Source of the DNA: Paenibacillus riograndensis SBR5
GTDB taxonomy: Bacteria > Bacillota > Bacilli > Paenibacillales > Paenibacillaceae
Length of the DNA stretch: 64,000 nucleotides
Direction: 5' to 3'
Assembly: GCF_000981585.1 (NCBI RefSeq)
Contig: NZ_LN831776.1
Span: 4,695,187 to 4,759,186 of the forward strand
Below are positions 1 through 8,584 of the stretch, piece after piece. Within the stretch, counting starts at the first letter, position 1. Every line of letters starts with the position of its first letter. Made by a program: the position numbers and the translations under genes. The notes under the pieces are model-generated. The model was not told where the DNA came from. It searched no databases and saw only the letters and a program-made list of their open reading frames with translations.

Positions 1-479
1 ACTGCTTCGATTTTGCCCAGGTCCACATAGATGTTGCGCATATCCTGACGCTGCACTAGGCCGGTAACAATGTCATCTTCCTTGTCGATAAAAGCATTAT
101 AGATCAATCCGCGCTCCGCTTCACGAATGCGCTGGGTCACGACTTGCTTGGCCGTCTGAGCGGCAATGCGGCCGAAATCACGCGGCGTTACTTCAAGCTC
201 GGCGATATCCTCCAGCTGGAAATGCGGGTTGATCTCACGCGCGGACATCAGCGAGATTTCGGTGCGGGCATCCAGCACTTCCTCGACAATCAGCTTGCGG
301 GCGAACACCTTGATTACGCCTGTGTTGCGGTTCATGTCCACACGCACATTCTGCGCGGCATTGAAGTTGCGTTTATAGCTTGAGATCAGCGCAGCTTCAA
401 TGGCTTCGAACAACACATCCTTGCTGATGCCCTTCTCTCTTTCCAGTTCATTCATAGCTTCGATAAAATCCATACTCAT
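1..479 (-). CDS. nusA: Transcription termination/antitermination factor NusA (5' part, cut by window edge)
   Basis: About 159 N-terminal residues are present; the rest lies outside the window. The N-terminus (MSMDFIEAMNELEREKG) and the stretch ending in DIAELEVTPRDFGRIAAQTA are typical of the NusA N-terminal RNA-polymerase-binding domain, followed by the start of the S1 domain. NusA binds RNA polymerase and modulates pausing, termination and antitermination. The ATG ending at 479 follows an AAAGGGGGA ribosome binding site by about ten bases; a second in-frame ATG two codons later is possible. The gene lies 26 bp downstream of rimP, the usual rimP-nusA order, so the two are probably cotranscribed. 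Confidence 0.95.
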   Translation of the reverse strand, partial: MSMDFIEAMNELEREKGISKDVLFEAIEAALISSYKRNFNAAQNVRVDMNRNTGVIKVFARKLIVEEVLDARTEISLMSAREINPHFQLEDIAELEVTPRDFGRIAAQTAKQVVTQRIREAERGLIYNAFIDKEDDIVTGLVQRQDMRNIYVDLGKIEA

Positions 480-505
480 GAAATTCCGGTCCCCCTTTCA
501 AGACG

Positions 506-973
506 TTAAAAAATAATGGCCAATCTCGCACTGGCGACTTTGGCGTACGGTACAACATGTTCTTTTTTGCCCGCGGAGATGAGCAGTTCCTCGTTCTCGA
601 ACGAAAGCAAACGACCTTCGAATTCCTTGAGTCCTTGAATCGGTTCATATACCGTTACATAGACGTCCTTGCCAACCGCTTTGGCAACATCCGCAGCTTT
701 TTTGAGCGGACGTTCAGCACCCGGCGAGGAAACCTCAAGGAAATACGCCTCAGGTATAGGATCATTCTCATCCAGCTTCTGGCTGAAATATTCGCTGATG
801 GTCCCGCAGTCATCAATATCAATGCCGCCTTCTTTGTCCACGAATATGCGCAAAAACCAGTTGGAGCCTTCCTTCACATATTCAACGTCCACCAGTTCGA
901 AACCATTGTCCTCGAGATAGGGCCCGAGCATCTGCTCTACCGTTTGTTTAATTTTGGATTTGGGTGTGCTCAA
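506..973 (-). CDS. rimP: Ribosome maturation factor RimP
   Basis: The 155-residue product begins STPKSKIKQTVEQML and contains GFELVDVEYVKEG, DIDDCGTISEYFSQKLD and YFLEVSSPGAERPL, all typical of RimP, which acts in late maturation of the 30S subunit. An upstream ATG at 1015 would add 14 residues, but a GGAGG nine bases before TTG (971-973) supports the TTG start and the usual family length. It sits directly upstream of nusA. A good sigma-A promoter and a leader hairpin lie upstream, so rimP-nusA may form a separate transcription unit from polC. Confidence 0.93.
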   Translation of the reverse strand: MSTPKSKIKQTVEQMLGPYLEDNGFELVDVEYVKEGSNWFLRIFVDKEGGIDIDDCGTISEYFSQKLDENDPIPEAYFLEVSSPGAERPLKKAADVAKAVGKDVYVTVYEPIQGLKEFEGRLLSFENEELLISAGKKEHVVPYAKVASARLAIIF

Positions 974-1018
974 AAGAAAATAACCTCCACGAACTTGTCT
1001 TTTGCTATATACCAAAGA

Positions 1019-1044
1019 TAAAGAGTGGGTTTCCCCACTCTTTA
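1019..1044 (-). promoter_or_regulatory. Perfect 11-bp hairpin in the rimP-nusA leader
   Basis: Positions 1019-1029 (TAAAGAGTGGG) pair perfectly with 1034-1044, leaving a four-base loop. It lies between the candidate promoter at 1077-1105 and the rimP start. The transcript continues with UCUUUGG rather than a clean U-run, so it is a weak terminator at best. It could be a stabilising or attenuating stem-loop. Confidence 0.5.
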
Positions 1045-1076
1045 CACAACGGACTTATCTCATTATTACCAAAAAA

Positions 1077-1105
1077 ATTATACCATAGTGCATCATCACT
1101 GACAA
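1077..1105 (-). promoter_or_regulatory. Sigma-A promoter for rimP-nusA
   Basis: TTGTCA (1100-1105) and TATAAT (1077-1082) are separated by 17 bases, with a TGG extension before the -10. It reads toward rimP and lies about 100 bases upstream of its start, downstream of the polC stop. The match to consensus is strong; use in the cell is inferred. Confidence 0.75.
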
Positions 1106-1141
1106 GTGCCGGCCCTTGACTGCCTCGTTCGGGAGGGCATA

Positions 1142-1173
1142 AAAAGGGTGTTAAACTCCACTTTGTGGGGCTC
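1142..1173 (-). terminator. Possible weak terminator after polC
   Basis: Immediately after the polC stop the minus strand reads GAGCCCCAC-AAA-GTGGAGTTT, an imperfect stem with one mismatch and two G-U pairs. A short T-run follows about seven bases later. This would separate polC from the rimP promoter, but the structure is weak. Confidence 0.35.
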
Positions 1174-4100
1174 TTAAAATAGTGAAAGCTGGTTGCTCTC
1201 CGGCAATCCGCGGAAGCAGCCCATGCCGTTCAGCAGTTCGACAACCGTTTTGCTCGCCTTCGACTTCTGCTGGAAATCTTCAATGGACAGAAACTCTCCC
1301 GCTTCCTTGGCGGCAGCGATATTAATGGCAGCATTCTCCCCGATCCCCGCCAGAGAAGAGAACGGAGGAATCAGGCTGGTGCCGTCGACGGTAAATTTGG
1401 TGGCGTCGGAACGGTACAAATCGATATTCTTGAAGGTGAAGCCGCGAGCGGTCATCTCCAGGGCCATTTCCAGCACAGGCAGCATCGCTTTTTCCTTCGG
1501 CAGCGCCTGGAAGCCTTTCTGCTCAATTTCTACGATTTGCCGGCCGATCGCCTCATAGCCTTTGCAGCATAATTCAATGTCAAAATCGGCCGCCCGGACC
1601 GAAAAATAGGTCGCATAATATTCAATAGGATGATACAGCTTGAAGTAAGCGGTTCGTACTGCGGAAATAACATAGGCGGCAGCATGCGCCTTCGGGAACA
1701 TGTACTGGATCTTCAGACAGGAATCAATATACCATCCGGGAACCTTGCATTTCTTCATTTCCTCGATCCATTCGGCGGACAAGCCCTTGCCCTTACGGAC
1801 ACTCTCGGTAATTTTGAAGGCCAGGCCTGCGTCCATTCCCGCCTTGTAGATCAGGTAGAGCATGATATCATCCCGGCAGCCGATAACCGTCTTGATGTTG
1901 CAGGTGTTGTTCTTGATAAGCTCCTGTGCGTTCCCCAGCCATACCCCTGTTCCGTGGGACAGCCCGGAGATCTGCAGCAGGTCGGCAAAGCTTGACGGCT
2001 TCGACTCTACAAGCATCTGCCGGACAAATTTGGTCCCCATCTCCGGCACTCCATACGTGGCTACCGGTGTGCGGATCTGCTCGGGACTGACTCCAAGCGC
2101 CTCCGTGGAGTTGAACATGCTCATCACCTTGGGATCATTCATCGGAATGGTCGTCGGGTCCACGCCCGTCAAATCCTGAAGCATACGCATCATGGTCGGA
2201 TCATCGTGTCCCAGAATATCGAGCTTCAGCAGGTTCGCATCGAACGCGTGGTAATCGAAATGGGTTGTCTTCCATTCGGCAGTGACGTCATCCGCAGGGT
2301 ACTGCACCGGCGTAATATCTTCGATCTCCATATAATCCGGCAAAACGACGATCCCGCCGGGATGCTGGCCTGTGCTCCGTTTCACCCCTGTGCAGCCTGC
2401 CGCCAGACGCCCGACCTCGGCTCCGCGCCAGCGCTTCTGATGATGCTCCTCGTATTTCTTTGTGAAGCCGAAGGCAGTTTTTTCGGCTACTGTACCGATC
2501 GTACCTGCCCGGAAAACATTGTCCGGTCCAAACATAGTCTTGGTGAAATTATGGGCATTCGGCTGATATTCACCCGAAAAGTTAAGATCGATATCGGGAA
2601 CCTTATCTCCCTTGAACCCGAGGAAGGTTTCAAAAGGAATATCCTGCCCTTCACCTCTGAGCTTGCCTCCACAGTTCGGGCAATCCTTGTCCGGGAGGTC
2701 GAAGCCGCTCGGCACACTGCCGTCAAGGAACCACTCGCTGTGCCGGCATTCCGGATTGACACAGATATAATGCGCCGGCAGCGGATTTACCTCAGAGATC
2801 CCAAGGAAGGTTGCTACTACAGACGATCCTACGGAACCACGGGAGCCTACCAGATAGCCGTCCTGATTCGATTTTTTTACCAGCCGTTCCGAGATCAGAT
2901 AGTTGGCAGAGAAGCCGTATTTGATAATCGGGGCAAGTTCTTTTTCGAGCCGGGCGACGACGACCTCAGGCAGCTCTTCCCCATAGATGGATTTGGCTGT
3001 ATTGTAGCAGGTATTGCGGATTTCTTCGTCGGCACCTTCAATAATAGGTGTGAACAGCTCGCTCGGGAAAAGCGGATATTCCTCAAAACGCTCAGCCAGC
3101 GCTACAGTGTTAGTAACAACAACCTCCAGCGCTTTTTCCGCACCGAGGAATTCAAATTCAGCCAGCATTTCATCCGTCGTACGGAAATGGGCGTCCGGCT
3201 TACGCTGGTCCTTCAGCGGGCTGAAGCCGGTGATGCCATGAATCGTAATATCGCGGAACAGCTTGTCCCGCGGCTCCAGATAATGTACATTTCCGGTGGC
3301 AATAACCGGCTTGTTCATCTGTTCGCCAATCTCACAGATTTTGCGCACAACGTCACGCAAATCCTCCGGACTGGCCACAAACCCCTTATCCACCAGGTGC
3401 ATGTACATGGTCAGCGGCTGGATCTCAAGCACATCGTAAAATTGCGCGACTTCCATCGCTTCTTCAGTGGTCTTGTTCAGCACCGCTTCGAAAAACTCTC
3501 CCCGTTCACACCCGGAAATCACCAGCAAGCCATCCCTGTGCTCTTCAAGCTTGGATTTTGGAATGCAAGGCACGCGCTTGTAATATTCTGTATGTGACAT
3601 GGAAATCAGCTTATACAGGTTCTTTTTCCCAGCCGGATTAAGTGCATATATACCGCAGTGGAACGGCCGGACATTGGAGAGATCGTTGCCGACATAATCA
3701 TTCAGCCGCTCCAGACGGGTGATGTTCTTCAGCTTTTCCGCGTCAGCCAGCAAGCCGTTCAAAATGCCCCCCAGTGCCACGGTATCATCCACCGCACGGT
3801 GATGGCTCTCCAGCAGAACTTTATATTTATCCGCCAATGTGTTCAGCCGGTGGTTCTTCATGCTTGGGAACAAGAGACGGGCCAGCTCCAGGGTATCCAG
3901 CGAGGGGTTCGGCAATACCGGCTTGCCCAGCTTTGTCAGTGATGCCTGGATAAACCCCATATCAAATCTGGCATTATGGGCGACCAGGACGCTGTCCCCG
4001 ACAAATTCCACGAACTCCTCCAGCACAGGCTCCAGATCCGGAGCATCCTTCACCATTTCATCGGTGATGTTGGTCAGCTGCTGAATATGGTACGGGATTT

Positions 4101-5499
4101 TTTCATGCGGATTGACGAATGTCGTATAACGGTCCAGCTCCTTGCCTTCACACATTTTGACAGCCGCCAGCTCTGTAATATTATTGCGCGTAATCGACAA
4201 ACCGGTGGTCTCGATATCGAACACAACATAAGTAGCTTTCTTCAGGTCAAGCGGCTGCGGATTCTCGACAATATTCACCGAATCATTAACGACATTGGCT
4301 TCCACCCCGTAGAGCATTTTGATTTTGTGCTTGTGGGCGGCATGATCTGCATCCGGGAAACTCTGGACGACACCGTGATCCGAGACGGCGATCGCCGGAT
4401 GCCCCCATTTTGCGGCTGTTTTGACATAGGCATCAATCGGTGTGACCGCATCCATCGTGCTCATTGTCGTATGCAGATGGAATTCTACCCGTTTCACCGG
4501 AGCCAGATCTTTACGGGCAGGAGGCGCCTGCACCTCGCACAGATCTGAAGGAATCATGACCAGCTCGGGAATCTGCATAAAACGGTCGTATTCCACTTTG
4601 CCGCGTGCTCTGACCCATTTGCCGTTCGCCAGTTGGCCCATGATCTTCAGATCTTCCTTCGTCTTGGCAAACATTTTGATTTGCAGCGAATCCGTAAAGT
4701 CCGTGATGCAGAAAGTGAACAGCGTATTGCCGTTGCGCAGCTCTTTACTCTCAAGGCCGAAGATGGTTCCCTGGATTGTGATTTTCTTTTCTTCATCCTG
4801 GATTTCAATGATCGGTACAGCCTGCTCCTTGATCTCATACCCTACCTGGAGCTTGATCACTTCGTTCGGATCCCCTTCGTCTTCAGGCTCGTCCGGCTCG
4901 CTGGCCATCATCATCATTTCCACCAGCTCCCGTTGCTCCTGCTGCAGCTTCTGCTGGAATTCCTCATAGGCATCCGCTTTGCTCTCATTCTCGGTAATCT
5001 GCAGCTTAACCTTCAGGGAGAGGCCGAAAAATTTATCGTAAAATTTCACAATCGCGCCTTCGATGCCTTTTTTACGGGCCAATTCGAGCGACATGGAATC
5101 GTTCAGGCTCAGCACCAGCGTACCGTCCTGCAGTTCTTGAGTGGAACGCGTCAGCCAGCCATTCACAGAAGGAATCTCCCGCTGCACCCATTCCAGAAAA
5201 AGCCCCCAATATTCCTGCACAAGCTCCGCTCTGCTGATTTTTTCATCATATAGGAACAAAAAGCTGACTTTGGCAATATGCTGCAGCTTCTCACGCATTC
5301 TGAGTACAAAGGTCCGGTACGTCTGGGCCGGAACCAAACTTTCTTTGACAATAACAATATGCCAATCATGATTGCCGCGGCTGATCTCCACACGTTCAAT
5401 GTGTCCGTCCAAGAAGTAGGGATCAATGATTGCGGGCGGAATTTCTCCCTGCTTCATCAAAAGCTCGAACCGCTTTCTTCTCTCCTCGTTCTGTTCCAT
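1174..5499 (-). CDS. polC: DNA polymerase III alpha subunit, PolC type
   Basis: The 1441-residue product is the Gram-positive replicative polymerase with built-in proofreading, close to the usual length of about 1440. Visible parts in order are an N-terminal domain, an OB-fold near 230-330, the PHP domain starting FHLHTTMSTMDAV near 338, and a DEDDh exonuclease (VVFDIETTGLS near 425) inserted in the PHP. A zinc-binding knuckle (CVNPEC and CPNCGG) lies near 913-940, and the polymerase catalytic motif PDIDLNFSGEYQP near 970. An ATG eight codons upstream is in frame, but AGGTGGGGG just before MEQNEERR supports the start used here. It follows proS, the usual Bacillus order. Confidence 0.98.
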   Translation of the reverse strand: MEQNEERRKRFELLMKQGEIPPAIIDPYFLDGHIERVEISRGNHDWHIVIVKESLVPAQTYRTFVLRMREKLQHIAKVSFLFLYDEKISRAELVQEYWGLFLEWVQREIPSVNGWLTRSTQELQDGTLVLSLNDSMSLELARKKGIEGAIVKFYDKFFGLSLKVKLQITENESKADAYEEFQQKLQQEQRELVEMMMMASEPDEPEDEGDPNEVIKLQVGYEIKEQAVPIIEIQDEEKKITIQGTIFGLESKELRNGNTLFTFCITDFTDSLQIKMFAKTKEDLKIMGQLANGKWVRARGKVEYDRFMQIPELVMIPSDLCEVQAPPARKDLAPVKRVEFHLHTTMSTMDAVTPIDAYVKTAAKWGHPAIAVSDHGVVQSFPDADHAAHKHKIKMLYGVEANVVNDSVNIVENPQPLDLKKATYVVFDIETTGLSITRNNITELAAVKMCEGKELDRYTTFVNPHEKIPYHIQQLTNITDEMVKDAPDLEPVLEEFVEFVGDSVLVAHNARFDMGFIQASLTKLGKPVLPNPSLDTLELARLLFPSMKNHRLNTLADKYKVLLESHHRAVDDTVALGGILNGLLADAEKLKNITRLERLNDYVGNDLSNVRPFHCGIYALNPAGKKNLYKLISMSHTEYYKRVPCIPKSKLEEHRDGLLVISGCERGEFFEAVLNKTTEEAMEVAQFYDVLEIQPLTMYMHLVDKGFVASPEDLRDVVRKICEIGEQMNKPVIATGNVHYLEPRDKLFRDITIHGITGFSPLKDQRKPDAHFRTTDEMLAEFEFLGAEKALEVVVTNTVALAERFEEYPLFPSELFTPIIEGADEEIRNTCYNTAKSIYGEELPEVVVARLEKELAPIIKYGFSANYLISERLVKKSNQDGYLVGSRGSVGSSVVATFLGISEVNPLPAHYICVNPECRHSEWFLDGSVPSGFDLPDKDCPNCGGKLRGEGQDIPFETFLGFKGDKVPDIDLNFSGEYQPNAHNFTKTMFGPDNVFRAGTIGTVAEKTAFGFTKKYEEHHQKRWRGAEVGRLAAGCTGVKRSTGQHPGGIVVLPDYMEIEDITPVQYPADDVTAEWKTTHFDYHAFDANLLKLDILGHDDPTMMRMLQDLTGVDPTTIPMNDPKVMSMFNSTEALGVSPEQIRTPVATYGVPEMGTKFVRQMLVESKPSSFADLLQISGLSHGTGVWLGNAQELIKNNTCNIKTVIGCRDDIMLYLIYKAGMDAGLAFKITESVRKGKGLSAEWIEEMKKCKVPGWYIDSCLKIQYMFPKAHAAAYVISAVRTAYFKLYHPIEYYATYFSVRAADFDIELCCKGYEAIGRQIVEIEQKGFQALPKEKAMLPVLEMALEMTARGFTFKNIDLYRSDATKFTVDGTSLIPPFSSLAGIGENAAINIAAAKEAGEFLSIEDFQQKSKASKTVVELLNGMGCFRGLPESNQLSLF

Positions 5500-5583
5500 G
5501 CTTCCCCCACCTAACTTACGCAATGATAAAAATGCCCAATCCCCGAATAAAATAAAAATCAGATTGTAAAAAGCTTCCGGGTC

Positions 5584-5631
5584 AAAAAGCTTTGGGTTCT
5601 TTCGGCCCGCCGACTCCTCTCACCAGAAGCT
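5584..5631 (-). terminator. Possible terminator downstream of proS
   Basis: On the minus strand AGCTTCTGG...CCCAAAGCT forms an imperfect outer stem enclosing a GC-rich inner hairpin, followed by TTTTT. It lies in the 177-bp gap between proS and polC. The stem is interrupted, so termination may be partial. Confidence 0.4.
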
Positions 5632-5676
5632 AGATTTACGTGCTTGAATCATAATCATAAACAATACAGAAGCAAA

Positions 5677-7125
5677 TTAATAGGCTTTGGCAAAAACAAC
5701 CGTATGCGCTGCCGGCTTGCCGCAGCAAATGCAGACTTGCTTGTTCTCTGCAGGGTTAAACGGAATGTTGCGGCTGGTTGCGCCGGTTTCTTCCTTGACC
5801 TTGGATTCGCATTCCTCGGAGCCGCACCAGCCTGCCAGCGCAAAGCCGCGTTTCTCTTCCATGGAAGCCTTCATTTCATCGAGCGTATCTACCGAATAAA
5901 AATGATCCTCACGGAATTTCAGCGCGCGCTCGAACATCTCGTTATGCACCTGCTCCAGCATCGCCTGCACTTCTTGCACCAGGTTCTCCTGCTGAATAAC
6001 CTTCTTCTCACCGCTGATCCGCGAGACCAGCACACAAACGCCGTTCTCCATATCACGCGGCCCCAGCTCCAGACGGACTGGCACTCCGCGCATTTCGTAC
6101 TCATTGAATTTCCAGCCCGGAGTCACATCTGCCCGGTCGTCCACACGCACCCGGATGCCTGCGCTTTTGAGCTCTTTGAACAGCTCATCCGTCCGGCCAA
6201 TGACGGCGTCACGGGTTTTGGGAGGGCCGATCGGAATCATAATGACTTGAGTAGGCGCAACTTTAGGAGGCAGTGCAAGCCCGCGGTCATCACCGTGAAC
6301 CATAATCATCGAACCGATCAGGCGTGTGCTTGTCCCCCAGGAAGTGGTATGTACATACTCAAGCACGTTGTCCCGGCTCAGATACTGGATTTCAAACGCA
6401 ACCGCAAATTTGGTGCCCAGATAATGCGAGGTTCCGGCCTGAACGGCACGCCCGTCTTTCATCATCGCTTCAATGGAATACGTATCTACCGCACCGGCAA
6501 AACGTTCCGAAGGCGTCTTCTGGCCGGTAATGACCGGTATCGCCAGATAGCCTTCTACAAAATCACGGTAAATCTCCAGCATCTGCATCGTTTCTTCACG
6601 CGCTTCAGTCTCATTTTCATGGGCGGTGTGGCCTTCCTGCCAGAGAAACTCGCTCGTGCGGATGAAAGGCAGTGTCCGTTTCTCCCAGCGGACTACGTTG
6701 GCCCATTGGTTGATCAGGACCGGCAGATCCCGGTAAGACTGAATCCATTTGGAATACATATGGCCGATCATCGTTTCCGAAGTCGGACGGATCGCCAGAC
6801 GTTCTTCCAATTGATCCCCGCCCGCTTCCGTTACCCAAGGCAGTTCGGGGTTGAAGCCTTCAATATGATCCTTTTCCTTCTGGAAAAAGCTCTCCGGAAT
6901 GAACATTGGAAAATAAGCGTTCCGGTGCCCGGTCTCCTTGAAGCGGCGGTTCATTTCCTCCTGGATATGCTCCCAGATTTCAAATCCGTCCGGTTTGAAC
7001 ACTATACAGCCGCGGACCGGAGAGTAGTCCATCAAATCCGCTTTTTTGATTACATCAATATACCAGCGTGAGAAATCCTCGCCCTGCGGCGTGATCTCCG
7101 TAACGAACTGTTTATCTTTGGCCAT
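5677..7125 (-). CDS. proS: Prolyl-tRNA synthetase, short archaeal/eukaryotic type (ProS type 3)
   Basis: The 482-residue class II synthetase charges tRNA(Pro) with proline. It contains RPTSETMIGHMYSKW, WEKRTLPFIRTSEFLWQEGH (motif 2 region), an anticodon-binding domain from about 285 (APTQVIMIPIGPP), and the C-terminal extension with cysteines (GSEECESK, CICCGKPAAHT) and the terminal aromatic residue of the archaeal/eukaryotic-like group. The long editing insertion of the usual bacterial enzyme (about 565 residues) is missing. The enzyme sits between rseP and polC, where Bacillus carries the long bacterial type, which suggests replacement in place. AGGAGG precedes the ATG. Confidence 0.96.
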   Translation of the reverse strand: MAKDKQFVTEITPQGEDFSRWYIDVIKKADLMDYSPVRGCIVFKPDGFEIWEHIQEEMNRRFKETGHRNAYFPMFIPESFFQKEKDHIEGFNPELPWVTEAGGDQLEERLAIRPTSETMIGHMYSKWIQSYRDLPVLINQWANVVRWEKRTLPFIRTSEFLWQEGHTAHENETEAREETMQMLEIYRDFVEGYLAIPVITGQKTPSERFAGAVDTYSIEAMMKDGRAVQAGTSHYLGTKFAVAFEIQYLSRDNVLEYVHTTSWGTSTRLIGSMIMVHGDDRGLALPPKVAPTQVIMIPIGPPKTRDAVIGRTDELFKELKSAGIRVRVDDRADVTPGWKFNEYEMRGVPVRLELGPRDMENGVCVLVSRISGEKKVIQQENLVQEVQAMLEQVHNEMFERALKFREDHFYSVDTLDEMKASMEEKRGFALAGWCGSEECESKVKEETGATSRNIPFNPAENKQVCICCGKPAAHTVVFAKAY

Positions 7126-7161
7126 TTCTTGAAATCCTCCTAATTTCGCCCCACAAAAAAA

Positions 7162-8436
7162 TCAACCGCTGATGAGGCGCAATATATCATTATAAGTAAC
7201 GGCAATCATCACGAGGAACAGCAGGGCAAAGCCCACAAAATGAACCATGCCTTCCCGGCTTGGATCGACCGGCTTGCCGCGCAGCGCCTCTACCCCCAGG
7301 AAGACGAGACGGCTTCCGTCCAGCGCCGGAATAGGCAGCAGATTGAATATTCCCAGGTACAGGCTAAGAATTGCCGCCCAATAGGTCAGATATTGAATCC
7401 CCTGCTGCGCAATCTGGCCGGTCATCTGGAATGTGCCTACAGGACCGGAGATGTCGTTCATGTTGAACTTGTTGATCAGCTGCTTGAATCCGATGAAGAT
7501 CAGCTTGGTGGTATCCACCATAGCTGTGCCTGATTTGGTTATCGTCTCTCCAAAACCGGCTTTACGGGTAGGCAGTTCAGGGGTAATCCCTACTTTGCCG
7601 CCTTCTTCACCCTCCATGCTGCGGGGAATCATAGATACATTATAGGTTTCTTCGCCGCGCTGAAGGGTCCATTGCATTTCCTTGCCTTTGGACGCTGACG
7701 TCAGCGAAATCATCTTCTGATAATCCCCGCCAATTTTCTCCCCGTTTATGGATACGACGATATCACCCTTCTGCAGTCCGGCTTCTTCTGCCGGCATGTT
7801 CGCACTTACATCACCAATCTTCACATACGTAGGGTTTTCAATCTTAATTCCGGCCATTTGCAGATGGACAGCGAACAGTACAAAGGCCAGCAGGAAGTTC
7901 ATCACCGGTCCGGCAAAAATCGCTATAGCGCGCTGACCCACCGTTTTGCTGCCAAACTGGCGGTCCTTGGGCGCAATCTGCGTCTGCTGGTTACCCTTGA
8001 TCAGCATGGCTTGGGGATGAACATCATAGACAGTTACTTCCCCATCCACATCAAGGCGGATTTTCAATTCATTCTCCAGATCTGTATACTGCGCTTCCCC
8101 ACGGATTACATTTCTGCGTGTATCGAGGGAATCCAGGTAAATGTTCTTGACTTTGTTATCTTGTCCGAGTCTTACGGCTATGGTCTGCCCGGGGCCAATC
8201 TCAATGATCTCCGGGTCTTCACCAGCCATCCGCGCATATCCCCCAAAGGGAAGCAGACGAAGGGTGAACTGAGTTTCATTGCGTTTATAAGAAAACAGTT
8301 TCGGGCCGAAACCGATAGCAAATTCCCGCACGAGAATACCGGCGCGTTTGGCAAAATAATAATGCCCCCACTCATGTACTGTTACCAGTACAAAGAACAT
8401 AAGCACCGTTAAAAAAACGACTCTTACCATTTCCAT
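7162..8436 (-). CDS. rseP: Site-2 metalloprotease RseP/RasP
   Basis: The 424-residue membrane protease carries the zinc motif HEWGH (residues 21-25) in its first membrane segment, a PDZ domain (DIVVSINGEKIGG) in the middle, and a C-terminal membrane segment with NLLPIPALDGSRLVF. In Bacillus RasP cleaves anti-sigma factors, FtsL and signal-peptide remnants within the membrane. The final motif reads LDGSR rather than the more common LDGGR. The N-terminal region is longer than minimal homologues, with an extra domain between residues 70 and 150. It lies between dxr and proS as in Bacillus. Confidence 0.95.
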   Translation of the reverse strand: MEMVRVVFLTVLMFFVLVTVHEWGHYYFAKRAGILVREFAIGFGPKLFSYKRNETQFTLRLLPFGGYARMAGEDPEIIEIGPGQTIAVRLGQDNKVKNIYLDSLDTRRNVIRGEAQYTDLENELKIRLDVDGEVTVYDVHPQAMLIKGNQQTQIAPKDRQFGSKTVGQRAIAIFAGPVMNFLLAFVLFAVHLQMAGIKIENPTYVKIGDVSANMPAEEAGLQKGDIVVSINGEKIGGDYQKMISLTSASKGKEMQWTLQRGEETYNVSMIPRSMEGEEGGKVGITPELPTRKAGFGETITKSGTAMVDTTKLIFIGFKQLINKFNMNDISGPVGTFQMTGQIAQQGIQYLTYWAAILSLYLGIFNLLPIPALDGSRLVFLGVEALRGKPVDPSREGMVHFVGFALLFLVMIAVTYNDILRLISG

Positions 8437-8584
8437 GCGTAACTTTCCCCCTTTAGGTGTAAGACCGAAGTATGTCCTCTTAATTTATCATTATTCCAAG
8501 ACCTTGCACAAGAGAATCACCAGCTCCAGCCTATTTTTCAGGGTAAAGCAAAGATTTCTGGTCTAAACCTTGATTTTCATGGTT

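Noticed and set aside
2206..3597. 463-residue open frame antisense to polC
   Set aside because: It is the shadow of polC on the opposite strand; it has no recognisable domain or ribosome binding site and polC is unambiguous.
5500..5676. T-box or other tRNA-sensing leader near proS
   Set aside because: The gap lies downstream of proS, and no T-box core sequence is seen; the proS upstream gap is only 36 bp.
5644..7071. 475-residue open frame antisense to proS
   Set aside because: It mirrors proS; the sequence has no family pattern and is rich in His/Arg/Phe as expected for a shadow frame.
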